Positions 34,899 through 43,176 of a DNA stretch of 64,000 bases are shown here, piece after piece. Position numbers and translations under genes: made by a program. The stretch comes from Chitinophaga pollutisoli (GTDB lineage Bacteria; Bacteroidota; Bacteroidia; Chitinophagales; Chitinophagaceae). The stretch's first letter is position 1. Each line of letters starts with the position of its first letter. Location of the stretch: NCBI RefSeq assembly GCF_038396755.1, contig NZ_CP149822.1, positions 4,742,001 to 4,806,000 of the forward strand. Direction: 5' to 3'. The notes under the pieces are model-generated. The model was given only the letters and a program-made list of their open reading frames with translations, did not search any database and had not been told where the DNA came from.

Positions 34899-34945
34899 GG
34901 AAAGGTGGCCTGCCTGTACATGCCGTACGCCGGGGCCACCTTTCC
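34899..34945. terminator. Long perfect hairpin downstream of the dehydrogenase-cytochrome gene
   Basis: A 12-bp perfect stem (34899-34910 with 34934-34945, GGAAAGGTGGCC / GGCCACCTTTCC) encloses 23 bases. Neither side has a strong T-run, so it may protect mRNA 3' ends or terminate weakly. Confidence 0.55.
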
Positions 34946-34962
34946 AAATAGTTGATTCATAA

Positions 34963-36474
34963 TTATTTCGCAGGTTTTCGCCCTGCTTTAATATCCGCAT
35001 CCGAAATGCCAGTCGCCTGATTGCTCCAGGCCGAACGAATGTGCGTGGCCACGGCGGCGAGGTCTTCGTCAGACAGGAACTGGAACGCGGGCATCTGCTC
35101 GGTGGCGGTGGACTTGCTGCCGTTCAGTAAGATGTGAATGAGTGCTTCGGGCTTGCCCGTAACGATCTGGCTCTGGTCGAGGGCGGGGAAGGATCCGGTT
35201 ACGCCTTTTCCGTCAGCTTTATGGCAGGCTTCGCAATAACTTTTGTAAATGGCGGCTCCCTTATCCACGGGTGCTGCGGGCGCTGCTGCGGCGCCGGGGA
35301 GGATGATGAGCCCCTTCGTGTCGGCGATGGGCGAGAGGCGGATGATCCGGTCGTCGGCCGGGATGGGGAACCCTTTGCCGGGGTTCCAGTCGCGGTTGCT
35401 GGTGGCCAGGTAGATATCGCCATCCGGCGAAACGCAAACGCCCCGGATGCGCCCGAAGTGCTGGGTAAAATACACTTTCTCGTCCAGTACGGAATCTCTT
35501 GCATCGTTCAGCCGGATCACATGCAGGCTGGCGCCTTTGAGGGTGCCCAGCAACAGGGTGTTTTGCCAGTCGCGGATCGCGGGATGATTATAGTAGGCGA
35601 TGCCGGCCGGTGCGATGGTGGGCGTCCAGGCTTTTGCCGGAGGCGTGAAGTCTGTGGTGTCGGCATGGGCTTTTTCGGCGGGCCGGTCAGCGTAGCCTTC
35701 GATGTGAGGCCAGGCGTAATAAGCCGCTTTGCGGATGAAGTTCAGCTCATCGTCGGTGGCGTCGCCATGTTCGGAGGCGAAGAGATGCCCGTTGTCCGTG
35801 AAAGTGAGGCCCTGGATATTGCGGTGACCGCGCGACCACATGTAATTGCCCGGGTAGGGATTATCGTCGGGTACCGAGCCGTCTGCATTCAGGCGGAGCA
35901 CTTTCCCGTTGAGTTTGGAAATATCGCCGGCGTACTCGTCGTGGTGCGCGTCGCCGGTGGAGAAATATACTTTGCCGTCGGGCCCGACGATAACGCGGGA
36001 GCCGTTGTGGCCGGTGTTGCCGGGGAATTCCAGGAGAATTTTCGTATCGGTGAGGGTGTCTTCCCCACGGGTGTATCGCACCAGGCGGGAAACGATGAGG
36101 GAATCCGCCGTGCGATGGGTGTAATCGAGATATACGTATGGTTCGGTGGGATGCACGGCCATGCCCAGCAGGCCCAGCGAGCGGTGGCGGTATACTTCGG
36201 GAATGGTGAGCAGCAGTTGTTGCTTTCCCGTAACCGGGTCAACTTTACTGACGGTGCCGCTCTGTTCGGTGAACCAGATATGCCCGTCGGGCCCCCAGCA
36301 GATTTCCCAGGGAACGTTGAGCCCTTCGGCTACGGTGGATACGCCTATGCTGGTGGAATCCAGTTCCAGCGCGGCGGTGACGGTCTGGTTGAATCGCTTC
36401 CCGGGTCCGTTGCAGGATAATAACATCCCGGCGGGTACTAAAGCAGGCAGCAGGTATGAAAGCCATTTTTTCAT
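34963..36474 (-). CDS. PQQ-type sugar dehydrogenase fused to cytochrome c (lipoprotein)
   Basis: A 503-residue periplasmic or surface lipoprotein (lipobox LLSC, Cys21). Residues about 45-390 form a glucose/sorbosone dehydrogenase beta-propeller: VAEGLNVPWEICWGPDGHIW, LGLLGMAVHP, GPDGKVYFSTGD, WSRGHRNIQGLTF, ASEHGDATDDELN, IAPAGIAYY. A C-terminal cytochrome c domain has the haem site CEACH and an axial methionine in EQMPAF. The family oxidises aldoses to lactones with pyrroloquinoline quinone and passes electrons through the haem. It diverges from an SMP-30 lactonase gene, which would open the lactone formed. A perfect palindrome lies 47 bases ahead of its start. Confidence 0.9.
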   Translation of the reverse strand: MKKWLSYLLPALVPAGMLLSCNGPGKRFNQTVTAALELDSTSIGVSTVAEGLNVPWEICWGPDGHIWFTEQSGTVSKVDPVTGKQQLLLTIPEVYRHRSLGLLGMAVHPTEPYVYLDYTHRTADSLIVSRLVRYTRGEDTLTDTKILLEFPGNTGHNGSRVIVGPDGKVYFSTGDAHHDEYAGDISKLNGKVLRLNADGSVPDDNPYPGNYMWSRGHRNIQGLTFTDNGHLFASEHGDATDDELNFIRKAAYYAWPHIEGYADRPAEKAHADTTDFTPPAKAWTPTIAPAGIAYYNHPAIRDWQNTLLLGTLKGASLHVIRLNDARDSVLDEKVYFTQHFGRIRGVCVSPDGDIYLATSNRDWNPGKGFPIPADDRIIRLSPIADTKGLIILPGAAAAPAAPVDKGAAIYKSYCEACHKADGKGVTGSFPALDQSQIVTGKPEALIHILLNGSKSTATEQMPAFQFLSDEDLAAVATHIRSAWSNQATGISDADIKAGRKPAK

Positions 36475-36520
36475 CGTGTATGCATAATCGTTATCACAGA
36501 CATGGAAACGGCACCCTAAT

Positions 36521-36540
36521 TTTCGGGTACGTACCCGAAA
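36521..36540. promoter_or_regulatory. Perfect 20-bp palindrome between divergent sugar-oxidation genes
   Basis: TTTCGGGTACGTACCCGAAA is symmetrical over all 20 bases. It sits between the starts of the dehydrogenase-cytochrome gene (36474, minus) and the SMP-30 gene (36603, plus), so it is probably an operator controlling both. The GT-N4-AC core is compatible with a GntR-type regulator, and a 13/14 core match lies in the susC leader. Confidence 0.75.
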
Positions 36541-36602
36541 GATAGGAATATTTTGCTGTTAATGGGTGCAGACGTGGATTTTATTTAATAATTTTCCGCC
36601 CG

Positions 36603-37481
36603 ATGAAAATGCATGAAAGGATAGTGGCTTCGCGATGGATCGAAGCAGGGCTAATGCTCGGGGAAAGTCCCCGCTGGGATGCGGCGTATGAACGCTGGAT
36701 ATGGGTGGATATCGCCGCCGGGAAAGTATTCACGAGAGAAGAATCGACCGGGGAAATCCGCAGCTGGAGCCCCGGGGACCACGTTTCCCTCGCCCTTCCC
36801 GAAAGCCGGAACCACCTCCTGATAGCGCAGCAGGGAGGAATTTTCTTCCTCGACCTGCAAAACGGCGATATCACGCCGGTTACGGATTTGGGCATTACCT
36901 GGGACGGACTCCGCTGCAACGACGGCGCCGCCGACGCGCAGGGCCGCCTCTGGATCGGCACCACGGCATTCGATCATCGCCCGGGCGGTGGCGACTTGTA
37001 TGTTATTGACGGGGATCTCCGCGCGGAAGTGCGCTATCCCGCCGTAGCCTGCTCCAACGGCGTCACCTGGTCGCCCGATGGCAGCACGATGTATTACACC
37101 GACAGTCTGGCCCGCACCATCGTCGCCTTCGACTTCCTGCCCGATGGCACACTGCGGCATGAGCGCGTTATCATCACCATTCCGCCCGCCGATGGCGTCC
37201 CCGACGGGATGGCCTGCGACGCGGAAGGCATGCTCTGGATCGCGCTGTGGGGCGGTTTTGGCGTGGGAAGATATAACCCTGCTACCGGTGAGCGCATCGG
37301 TTTCGTGGAAGTGCCCGTTCCCAATGCCACCGCCTGCTGCTTCGGCGGCGAACAACTCGACCAGCTGGTAATTACCACCGCCGCCAAGGAAACCGACTTG
37401 TCACAATACCCCCTTGCCGGAGATCTTTTTACGGCAAAACCAGGCGTGGCGGGACTTCCGGCCAGTTCTACCGACTTCTGA
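36603..37481 (+). CDS. SMP-30/gluconolactonase-family protein
   Basis: A 292-residue six-bladed propeller enzyme without signal peptide, predicted to hydrolyse sugar lactones. Metal and active-site marks are LGESPRWDA (Glu), RCNDGAADAQGRLWIGT (Asn/Asp), ACSNGVTWSPDGSTMYYTDS (Asn) and GVPDGMACDAEGMLWIALWG (Asp). It is divergent from the sugar dehydrogenase gene and shares its palindromic operator; dehydrogenase plus lactonase would turn an aldose into an aldonic acid, although the dehydrogenase acts outside the cytoplasm. A terminator follows at 37528-37566. Confidence 0.92.
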   Translation: MKMHERIVASRWIEAGLMLGESPRWDAAYERWIWVDIAAGKVFTREESTGEIRSWSPGDHVSLALPESRNHLLIAQQGGIFFLDLQNGDITPVTDLGITWDGLRCNDGAADAQGRLWIGTTAFDHRPGGGDLYVIDGDLRAEVRYPAVACSNGVTWSPDGSTMYYTDSLARTIVAFDFLPDGTLRHERVIITIPPADGVPDGMACDAEGMLWIALWGGFGVGRYNPATGERIGFVEVPVPNATACCFGGEQLDQLVITTAAKETDLSQYPLAGDLFTAKPGVAGLPASSTDF

Positions 37482-37527
37482 ATCAATCATTTATAACCAC
37501 ATTTTTACGTCATCATACGTAGCGTGC

Positions 37528-37566
37528 GCACGGCGCCGGCAGGTATTTGCCGGTGCCGTGCCTTTT
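37528..37566 (+). terminator. Terminator after the SMP-30 gene
   Basis: A 14-bp stem with one G-T pair (37528-37541 with 37548-37561) and loop GGTATT is followed by CTTTTCC. Confidence 0.8.
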
Positions 37567-37763
37567 CCTGCCATTCATATTTCCTCCCGACCATCCGTCA
37601 ATCCCCTGAAACTTTCCTGCCGCCGCCACGTCTTTATCTTGTTGGCTACCACACCGGAAAATATTCGTCAAATAATCCAGTGTGGCGGTTTTGGGATGAA
37701 CGGCCCGTTAAATCCGTGCATCCTTCCGAACTTTAAATATCATCCTTACAGCAACTTTTAACC

Positions 37764-40187
37764 TTGTTTATGCAACTCCGCTCCAGTCTCTTATTGTTGA
37801 TCCTTTTCGTGTGCGTTTCTTCTTCCACATTCGCGCAGCGCAATATCTACCTTAAAATCACCGATGCGGGAGGGAGCCCGCTTCCATTCGCCAGCGTCGT
37901 CGTGAAAAAGGCGGGAGATTCCTCGCTTGTGAAAGGGCAGATGAGCGATGCCGACGGTAAGATCCAGTTTGAATCCATCCACCCCGGAAAGTATTTCATC
38001 GAAGCTTCGCAGATGGGGTTTACCACCGCGCGCACGGAGGCTTTCCAATTGCAGGATAAGCCCGTCAACCTCAATAACCTCGTTTTGCAATCTTCCCCCA
38101 AAAGCCTGAAAGGCGTGGAGGTAACGGCGCAGAAACCATTCGTGGAAAGAGGCGAAGGAAAAACGACCCTTAACGTGGAAGGCAGTGTGGCGGCGGCGGG
38201 CAACTCCGTCCTTGACCTGCTCCGCCGCGCGCCCGGCGTAACGGTGGATAAAGACGATAACCTCGTGCTGAAAGGCAAACAGGGCGTTACGGTGATGATT
38301 GACGGCAAGCTGACTTACCTCTCCAACGAAGCGCTCGCGGAACTGCTGAAAAGCATGAACGCGGAAGGGGTGAATGCCATCGAGATTATTACCAGTCCGG
38401 GTGCGAAATACGATGCCGCCGGATCTTCGGGCATCATCAATATCAAAACGAAAAAAGGCCAGCTGACGGGCTTCAACGGTTCCGTAAGTCTTTCCGGCGG
38501 CGTGGGGCGCTACTTTTATTACAGCACCGGCGTAACGCTCAACTGGAGAACGAAGAAGTTCAACGCATTCGGCAACCTCAACTGGGGCGACCGGCAGGGC
38601 TTCAATACCCGTGAGCTGAAACGTAAGGTGGGAGGGGACGAGCCTTTGCATTACCGGCAGTCGGTTTTCCAGAAAAACGATTTTCTCAACCGTTCCGGCA
38701 AAATCGGGTTTGATTATTTCCTGAATGATAAACAAACGATCGGCGTGATGGTGAACGGATATACCAACGCCTTCTGGCGTTCCGCCCCCAGCGCCACGGA
38801 GATCATGAATCCCGGCCAGCCTGCCGATTCGGTATTGCATACATCGGTCATCGGCAACAACCGTTTCCGGAGCACCGCCGTTAACCTGAACTACAAACTC
38901 AAGATCGATACCAGCGGTTCAGAATTCTCTATGGACGCGGACTACATGAAATTCTACAATCGTATGGGCACCCATCTTTCCGACTATATGCAACGGAACA
39001 GCGACGGCGCGATCCTCAACGAAAGCGCGCTCCGCAGCGTGCCGCATACCCGCATCACCATCCGCAGCATAAAGGCCGACTGGGTACAGTCGCTCGGGAA
39101 AGGCTATAAGCTGGAAGCCGGCGCCAAAGGAAGTTTCGTGGAAACGAACAACAACATGGTGTACGATTCACTGGTAGGCGGCATGTACAAACCCGTGCTT
39201 TCGCAGTACGACCAGTTTGTCTATGCGGAAGATGTGCTGGCGGGCTACACCACTTTCAAAAAGAGCTGGAAGGTGTTCGACGTAACGGCAGGATTGCGGG
39301 TGGAGCATACGATGTCGGACGCGAATTCGGTGTCGATGAAAAACCGTATCAAGCGGAATTATACCGACTTCTTCCCCAATTTCACCATTGATTATAAACT
39401 GGCGGAAGACCATAAGATCGGCGCCACGTATAACAAGCGCATCAACCGGCCGGGTTACGGGCAATTAAATCCGTTCATGTTTTTCCTGGATAAATACACT
39501 TTCTTCCGCGGCAATTCCTATCTCACGCCGGAGTATACGCATAACACGGAGCTGTCGTACACGTTCAAAAACAAGTACATTTTCACGGCGGGATATACGC
39601 AGTCCAACGATGTGGTGAACGAGTACCTGTTTTTGAATGAGGAAACGAAAGTGACGACCAGCACGGTGCTGAACATCGGCACGCGCAAGAACTGGTCGGC
39701 CGAAGTAACGTTGCCGGTGGATTTCACGAAATGGTGGAACTCCAATACCAACGGCTCGTTTTTTCACAACCAGTACTGGATAAAAGACCCGAAGGGTGAT
39801 TTTACCACGAAGAGCCTTTCCTGGTATTTCAACTCCACGCAAACATTCTCGTTGCCGAAGGATATCAAGATCGAGCTGAGCGGCTGGTACGAGGCGCCGA
39901 ACGTGTATGGCATCTGGCGCTCGCGGGGCATGTGGGCGGCGAATGCAGGTGTACAGAAAACGGTGTTGCAGAAGAAAGGAACGTTGAAAGTAAGCGTCAA
40001 CGATCTGTTCGCTTCCGCGCGGTTCAGGGGCACGGCTGATTTCAACGGCGTATACCTGGATGTGAACAACCGCTGGCAAAACCGTACGCTGAACGTTTCC
40101 TTTACTTACCGTTTCGGCAATTCTAAAGTGGAAAGCGCGCGCGAGCGGAAGGCGGGGAGTGAAGAAGAGAGCCGCCGGGCGGGTTGA
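37764..40187 (+). CDS. TonB-dependent receptor of the outer membrane beta-barrel family
   Basis: An 807-residue outer-membrane protein. A signal peptide (ends SSSTFAQ) precedes a carboxypeptidase-regulatory-like domain (IYLKITDAGGSPLPFASVVV, SDADGKIQFESI), a plug (LDLLRRAPGVTVDKDDNLVL, VTVMIDGKLTYLS, AIEIITSPGAKYDAAGSSGI) and a barrel of about 600 residues that ends in a typical strand (LNVSFTYRFGN) with a short charged tail. It lacks a SusD partner and differs from SusC in its plug, as in the group that handles siderophores, peptides or stress-related substrates. A second in-frame ATG at 37770 is an equally good start. Confidence 0.9.
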   Translation: MFMQLRSSLLLLILFVCVSSSTFAQRNIYLKITDAGGSPLPFASVVVKKAGDSSLVKGQMSDADGKIQFESIHPGKYFIEASQMGFTTARTEAFQLQDKPVNLNNLVLQSSPKSLKGVEVTAQKPFVERGEGKTTLNVEGSVAAAGNSVLDLLRRAPGVTVDKDDNLVLKGKQGVTVMIDGKLTYLSNEALAELLKSMNAEGVNAIEIITSPGAKYDAAGSSGIINIKTKKGQLTGFNGSVSLSGGVGRYFYYSTGVTLNWRTKKFNAFGNLNWGDRQGFNTRELKRKVGGDEPLHYRQSVFQKNDFLNRSGKIGFDYFLNDKQTIGVMVNGYTNAFWRSAPSATEIMNPGQPADSVLHTSVIGNNRFRSTAVNLNYKLKIDTSGSEFSMDADYMKFYNRMGTHLSDYMQRNSDGAILNESALRSVPHTRITIRSIKADWVQSLGKGYKLEAGAKGSFVETNNNMVYDSLVGGMYKPVLSQYDQFVYAEDVLAGYTTFKKSWKVFDVTAGLRVEHTMSDANSVSMKNRIKRNYTDFFPNFTIDYKLAEDHKIGATYNKRINRPGYGQLNPFMFFLDKYTFFRGNSYLTPEYTHNTELSYTFKNKYIFTAGYTQSNDVVNEYLFLNEETKVTTSTVLNIGTRKNWSAEVTLPVDFTKWWNSNTNGSFFHNQYWIKDPKGDFTTKSLSWYFNSTQTFSLPKDIKIELSGWYEAPNVYGIWRSRGMWAANAGVQKTVLQKKGTLKVSVNDLFASARFRGTADFNGVYLDVNNRWQNRTLNVSFTYRFGNSKVESARERKAGSEEESRRAG

Positions 40188-40215
40188 TGAAGACATTATC
40201 CTTTGCCATATGAAG

Positions 40216-40245
40216 CCCGGCGATGCATATGCGCCGGGTTTTTTT
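40216..40245 (+). terminator. Terminator after the TonB-dependent receptor gene
   Basis: A 7-bp stem (40216-40222 with 40232-40238, CCCGGCG / CGCCGGG) with a 9-base loop is followed by seven T. Confidence 0.88.
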
Positions 40246-40259
40246 GTATATTCAGGGGT

Positions 40260-41408
40260 ATGAAAATTCCACGTATCCTGATTGTAGCCATGCTGGTGCT
40301 GGGCGCTTCCTCCGTGATGGCGCAGCACCGGTTGCCCGCCTGGGCGATGGGCGGGTTCGTTCGCCCGGAGGGGCGCAACCCCGTTATCTCCCCCGACAGC
40401 CTGAATTTGTTCTGGTGCCCTATGCTGGGCGATTCCATCGCCTGGGAATCGAACGACACCTTTAACCCCGCCGCGGCGGTGAAAGACGGGAATATCGTAT
40501 TGCTGTACCGTGCCGAAGACAAATCGGGCGTAAAGATCGGCCACCGCACTTCCCGCCTGGGGCACGCCGTGAGCACAGACGGGGTCGCTTTTGACCGGAT
40601 GAAAACGCCGGTGATGTACCCGGGAGAAGATAACCAGAAGGAAAACGAATGGCCCGGCGGCTGTGAGGATCCCCGCGTGGCGATGACCAGCGATGGATTA
40701 TACGTAATGCTCTACACCCAGTGGAACCGGAAAGTAGCGCGCCTGGGCGTGGCCACCTCCCGCGACCTCATCCATTGGGAAAAGCACGGGCCGGCCTTTC
40801 AAAAGGCATATGGCGGGAAGTTCCATGAAACCTGGAGCAAATCGGCTTCGCTGGTAACGGAGATCGTTGACGGTAAACAGGTAATTACTAAAATTAAAGG
40901 CCGGTATTTCATGTATTGGGGCGAGCGCGGGATCCACGGGGCATGGTCCGACAACCTGAAAGATTGGGAACCGGTGGTGGATGAGAAAGGAAACCTCCGG
41001 TCGTTCATCCGTCCACGCGATGGGTATTTCGACAGCGACCTGACGGAATGCGGCCCCCCGGCCATCAAGACCCCCGCGGGCTACCTGCTGCTCTATAACG
41101 GCAAGAACAAATCCGGCGCCAACCGTGACGCGCGCTTCAATGCCAACGCGTATTGCGCAGGGCAGGTGCTTTTCGACCCGGAAGACCCCACGAAGCCCGT
41201 CGGCCGGCTGGACGCGCCGTTCCTCCGTCCAATGGCGCCTTTCGAGAAGAGCGGGCAGTATAAAGATGGAACCGTGTTCATCGAAGGCATGGCTTTCCAT
41301 GGCGGGAAGTGGTACCTGTATTACGGGTGCGCCGATTCGAAAGTAGGCGTCGCCGTCTTCGACCCATCGCAGCCCGCCGCGGCGGACCCGCTGCCGGATG
41401 CGCCCTGA
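40260..41408 (+). CDS. GH130-type glycoside phosphorylase/hydrolase, secreted
   Basis: A 382-residue five-bladed propeller protein with signal peptide (MKIPRILIVAMLVLGASSVMAQ). Family marks are NDTFNPAAAVKDGNIVLLYRAED, WPGGCEDPRVA (the GGCEDPR motif that holds the catalytic region), YTQWNRKVARLGVATSRDLIHW, DLTECGPPAIKTPAGYLLLY and the late KWYLYYGCADSKVGVA. GH130 members act on beta-mannosides, by phosphorolysis in the cytoplasm or hydrolysis when exported; the signal peptide favours hydrolysis. The ATG at 40260 is chosen because it starts the signal peptide; the frame is open to 40203. Confidence 0.88.
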   Translation: MKIPRILIVAMLVLGASSVMAQHRLPAWAMGGFVRPEGRNPVISPDSLNLFWCPMLGDSIAWESNDTFNPAAAVKDGNIVLLYRAEDKSGVKIGHRTSRLGHAVSTDGVAFDRMKTPVMYPGEDNQKENEWPGGCEDPRVAMTSDGLYVMLYTQWNRKVARLGVATSRDLIHWEKHGPAFQKAYGGKFHETWSKSASLVTEIVDGKQVITKIKGRYFMYWGERGIHGAWSDNLKDWEPVVDEKGNLRSFIRPRDGYFDSDLTECGPPAIKTPAGYLLLYNGKNKSGANRDARFNANAYCAGQVLFDPEDPTKPVGRLDAPFLRPMAPFEKSGQYKDGTVFIEGMAFHGGKWYLYYGCADSKVGVAVFDPSQPAAADPLPDAP

Positions 41409-41431
41409 TTCCGCCGCTCGTCATTTCCGGC

Positions 41432-41461
41432 TTGTATTATTGGCTGTTATGCGTAGATTTA
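41432..41461 (+). promoter_or_regulatory. Candidate promoter of the amidohydrolase gene
   Basis: TTG (41432-41434), 19 bases, TAGATTTA (41454-41461), one base off TAnnTTTG. The start codon follows 24 bases later. Confidence 0.42.
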
Positions 41462-41485
41462 GTAACTATCTTACCCTTAACGCTT

Positions 41486-42568
41486 ATGCTAAGAACTTAT
41501 GCCATGGCCGGTTGCCTCCTTTGCGCCGCCGCCGCGAACGCACAAAAAATGGATTTCGAAAAATATGATCCCGTATCCACGCTCAAAGTGGCCGAACATC
41601 CCATTTCCCGCGCGAAATTTCCGTTCATAGACATTCACAACCACCAGGGCAATATGGGCACCGCCTCGCTGGAAAGCCTCGCCAGCGAAATGGACCGCCT
41701 CAACATGCGGGTCATGATCAATCTCAGCGGCGGCAATGGCAGCAGGCTCAAAGCCATGACCGACAATATCAAAGCCCATGCGCCCAAACGCTTCGTCGTT
41801 TTCGCCAATATCGATTTCAACGGGATCGGGGAAGAAGGCTGGACCGCCAAAGCCGTGGCCCAGCTGGAACAGGATGCGCGCGAAGGCGCGGGCGGGCTGA
41901 AGATCTTCAAAAACCTGGGCCTCAGCGTGAAAGACAATAAAGGCAACCGCATCAAAGTCGACGATCCCCGGCTGGACGCCATCTGGGCCAAATGCGGCGA
42001 GCTGAAAATGCCCGTGCTCATACACACCGCCGATCCCAAACCTTTCTGGGATCCCGTGGATGAACATAATGAGCGTTGGCTCGAAATCGTGACCCATCCG
42101 GGACGTAAACGCGGTCCGGATAATCCCGCGCCCTGGGAAACGCTCATCGCCGAGCAACACCGGGTGTTTAAAAAGCATCCCAAAACCACGTTCATCAACG
42201 CGCACTTCGGCTGGTTCGCCAACGACCTGGCGCACCTGTCCAAACTGATGGATGAAATGCCCAATATCGTGGTGGAATTCGGCGCCGTAATCGCGGAGCT
42301 GGGCCGCCAGCCGCAGGCCGCCAGAGCTTTCTTCACGAAGTACCAGGACAGGATCCTTTTTGGTAAAGACTCCTGGGTGCCCGCCGAATATGCGACCTAT
42401 TTCCGCGTCCTCGAAACGGGCGATGAATATTTTCCTTACCACAAGAAATACCACGCGTTCTGGCGCATGTATGGCCTCAACCTGCCCGACAATATCCTCA
42501 AGAAGGTATATTACAAAAACGCGCTCCGCATCCTTCCTAAAGTCGATAAAACGCAATTCCCGGATTGA
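41486..42568 (+). CDS. Secreted amidohydrolase (amidohydrolase_2 family)
   Basis: A 360-residue TIM-barrel hydrolase with signal peptide (MLRTYAMAGCLLCAAAANAQ). The metal motif is FPFIDIHNHQGN; further conserved pieces are VLIHTADPKPFWDP, FINAHFGWFANDLAHLSKLM, NIVVEFGAVIAELGR and ILFGKDSWVP with the closing aspartate. Family members hydrolyse or decarboxylate small aromatic or lactone substrates; an exported form suggests action on external material. The frame is open to 41309, but the ATG at 41486 starts the signal peptide and follows a candidate promoter. Confidence 0.87.
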   Translation: MLRTYAMAGCLLCAAAANAQKMDFEKYDPVSTLKVAEHPISRAKFPFIDIHNHQGNMGTASLESLASEMDRLNMRVMINLSGGNGSRLKAMTDNIKAHAPKRFVVFANIDFNGIGEEGWTAKAVAQLEQDAREGAGGLKIFKNLGLSVKDNKGNRIKVDDPRLDAIWAKCGELKMPVLIHTADPKPFWDPVDEHNERWLEIVTHPGRKRGPDNPAPWETLIAEQHRVFKKHPKTTFINAHFGWFANDLAHLSKLMDEMPNIVVEFGAVIAELGRQPQAARAFFTKYQDRILFGKDSWVPAEYATYFRVLETGDEYFPYHKKYHAFWRMYGLNLPDNILKKVYYKNALRILPKVDKTQFPD

Positions 42569-42696
42569 TTTTCATAGACGGCTGAACTTCCGGGTATGCT
42601 GACGTGCCCGCGGGGAATTGCATTGCCGCCTCAAATTGCAGCAGAACGGGCGCAATTGCCGGTTTCATAACTGACATTTAAGCCGTAATTTGCAGC

Positions 42697-43155
42697 ATGC
42701 AGTATAAAATGGAAAAGCCGGTGCGCGGCACCATCGGAGAAGTGAAATACCGCTGCGTGATGGAATGGCGGAACGGGACATTTATCGCGGATGAGCCGGT
42801 TAAATCCGGCGGGCAGGACAGCGGGCCCGACCCTTTCACCCTTTTCCTTTCCTCCCTCGCTTCCTGCACGCTGGCCACCCTGCGGATGTACATCGACCGC
42901 AAGGGTTGGGACATTCCTTCCATCACCGTCAACTGCAACATGTGGCAACGCATCTCCGACGGCAACCTGATGTCTTTCATCGACCGCGACGTGTATTTCC
43001 ACCCGGATGCTGATGCGGAGCAAAAAGAACGGCTGTTGCAGATCGCGAAAGCCTGCCCTATTTCAAAAATGCTGGAAAGCACGATGGTGATCCGTACGGA
43101 AATCAACGGGGCGGATGCGTATTCGGATGAGATGATTGCACGCGCGGAAAATTAG
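42697..43155 (+). CDS. OsmC-family protein
   Basis: A 152-residue protein of the OsmC/Ohr fold, which reduces organic hydroperoxides with a pair of cysteines. Both are visible: LFLSSLASCTLATLRMYI and KACPISKMLEST. The central helix and the VNCNMWQRISDG strand fit the family. Length is typical for the YhfA-like branch. It is followed by an acyl-CoA dehydrogenase gene after 21 bases, so the two may be co-transcribed, but a joint role is not obvious. Confidence 0.92.
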   Translation: MQYKMEKPVRGTIGEVKYRCVMEWRNGTFIADEPVKSGGQDSGPDPFTLFLSSLASCTLATLRMYIDRKGWDIPSITVNCNMWQRISDGNLMSFIDRDVYFHPDADAEQKERLLQIAKACPISKMLESTMVIRTEINGADAYSDEMIARAEN

Positions 43156-43176
43156 CAACTAATAAATTGACATATC

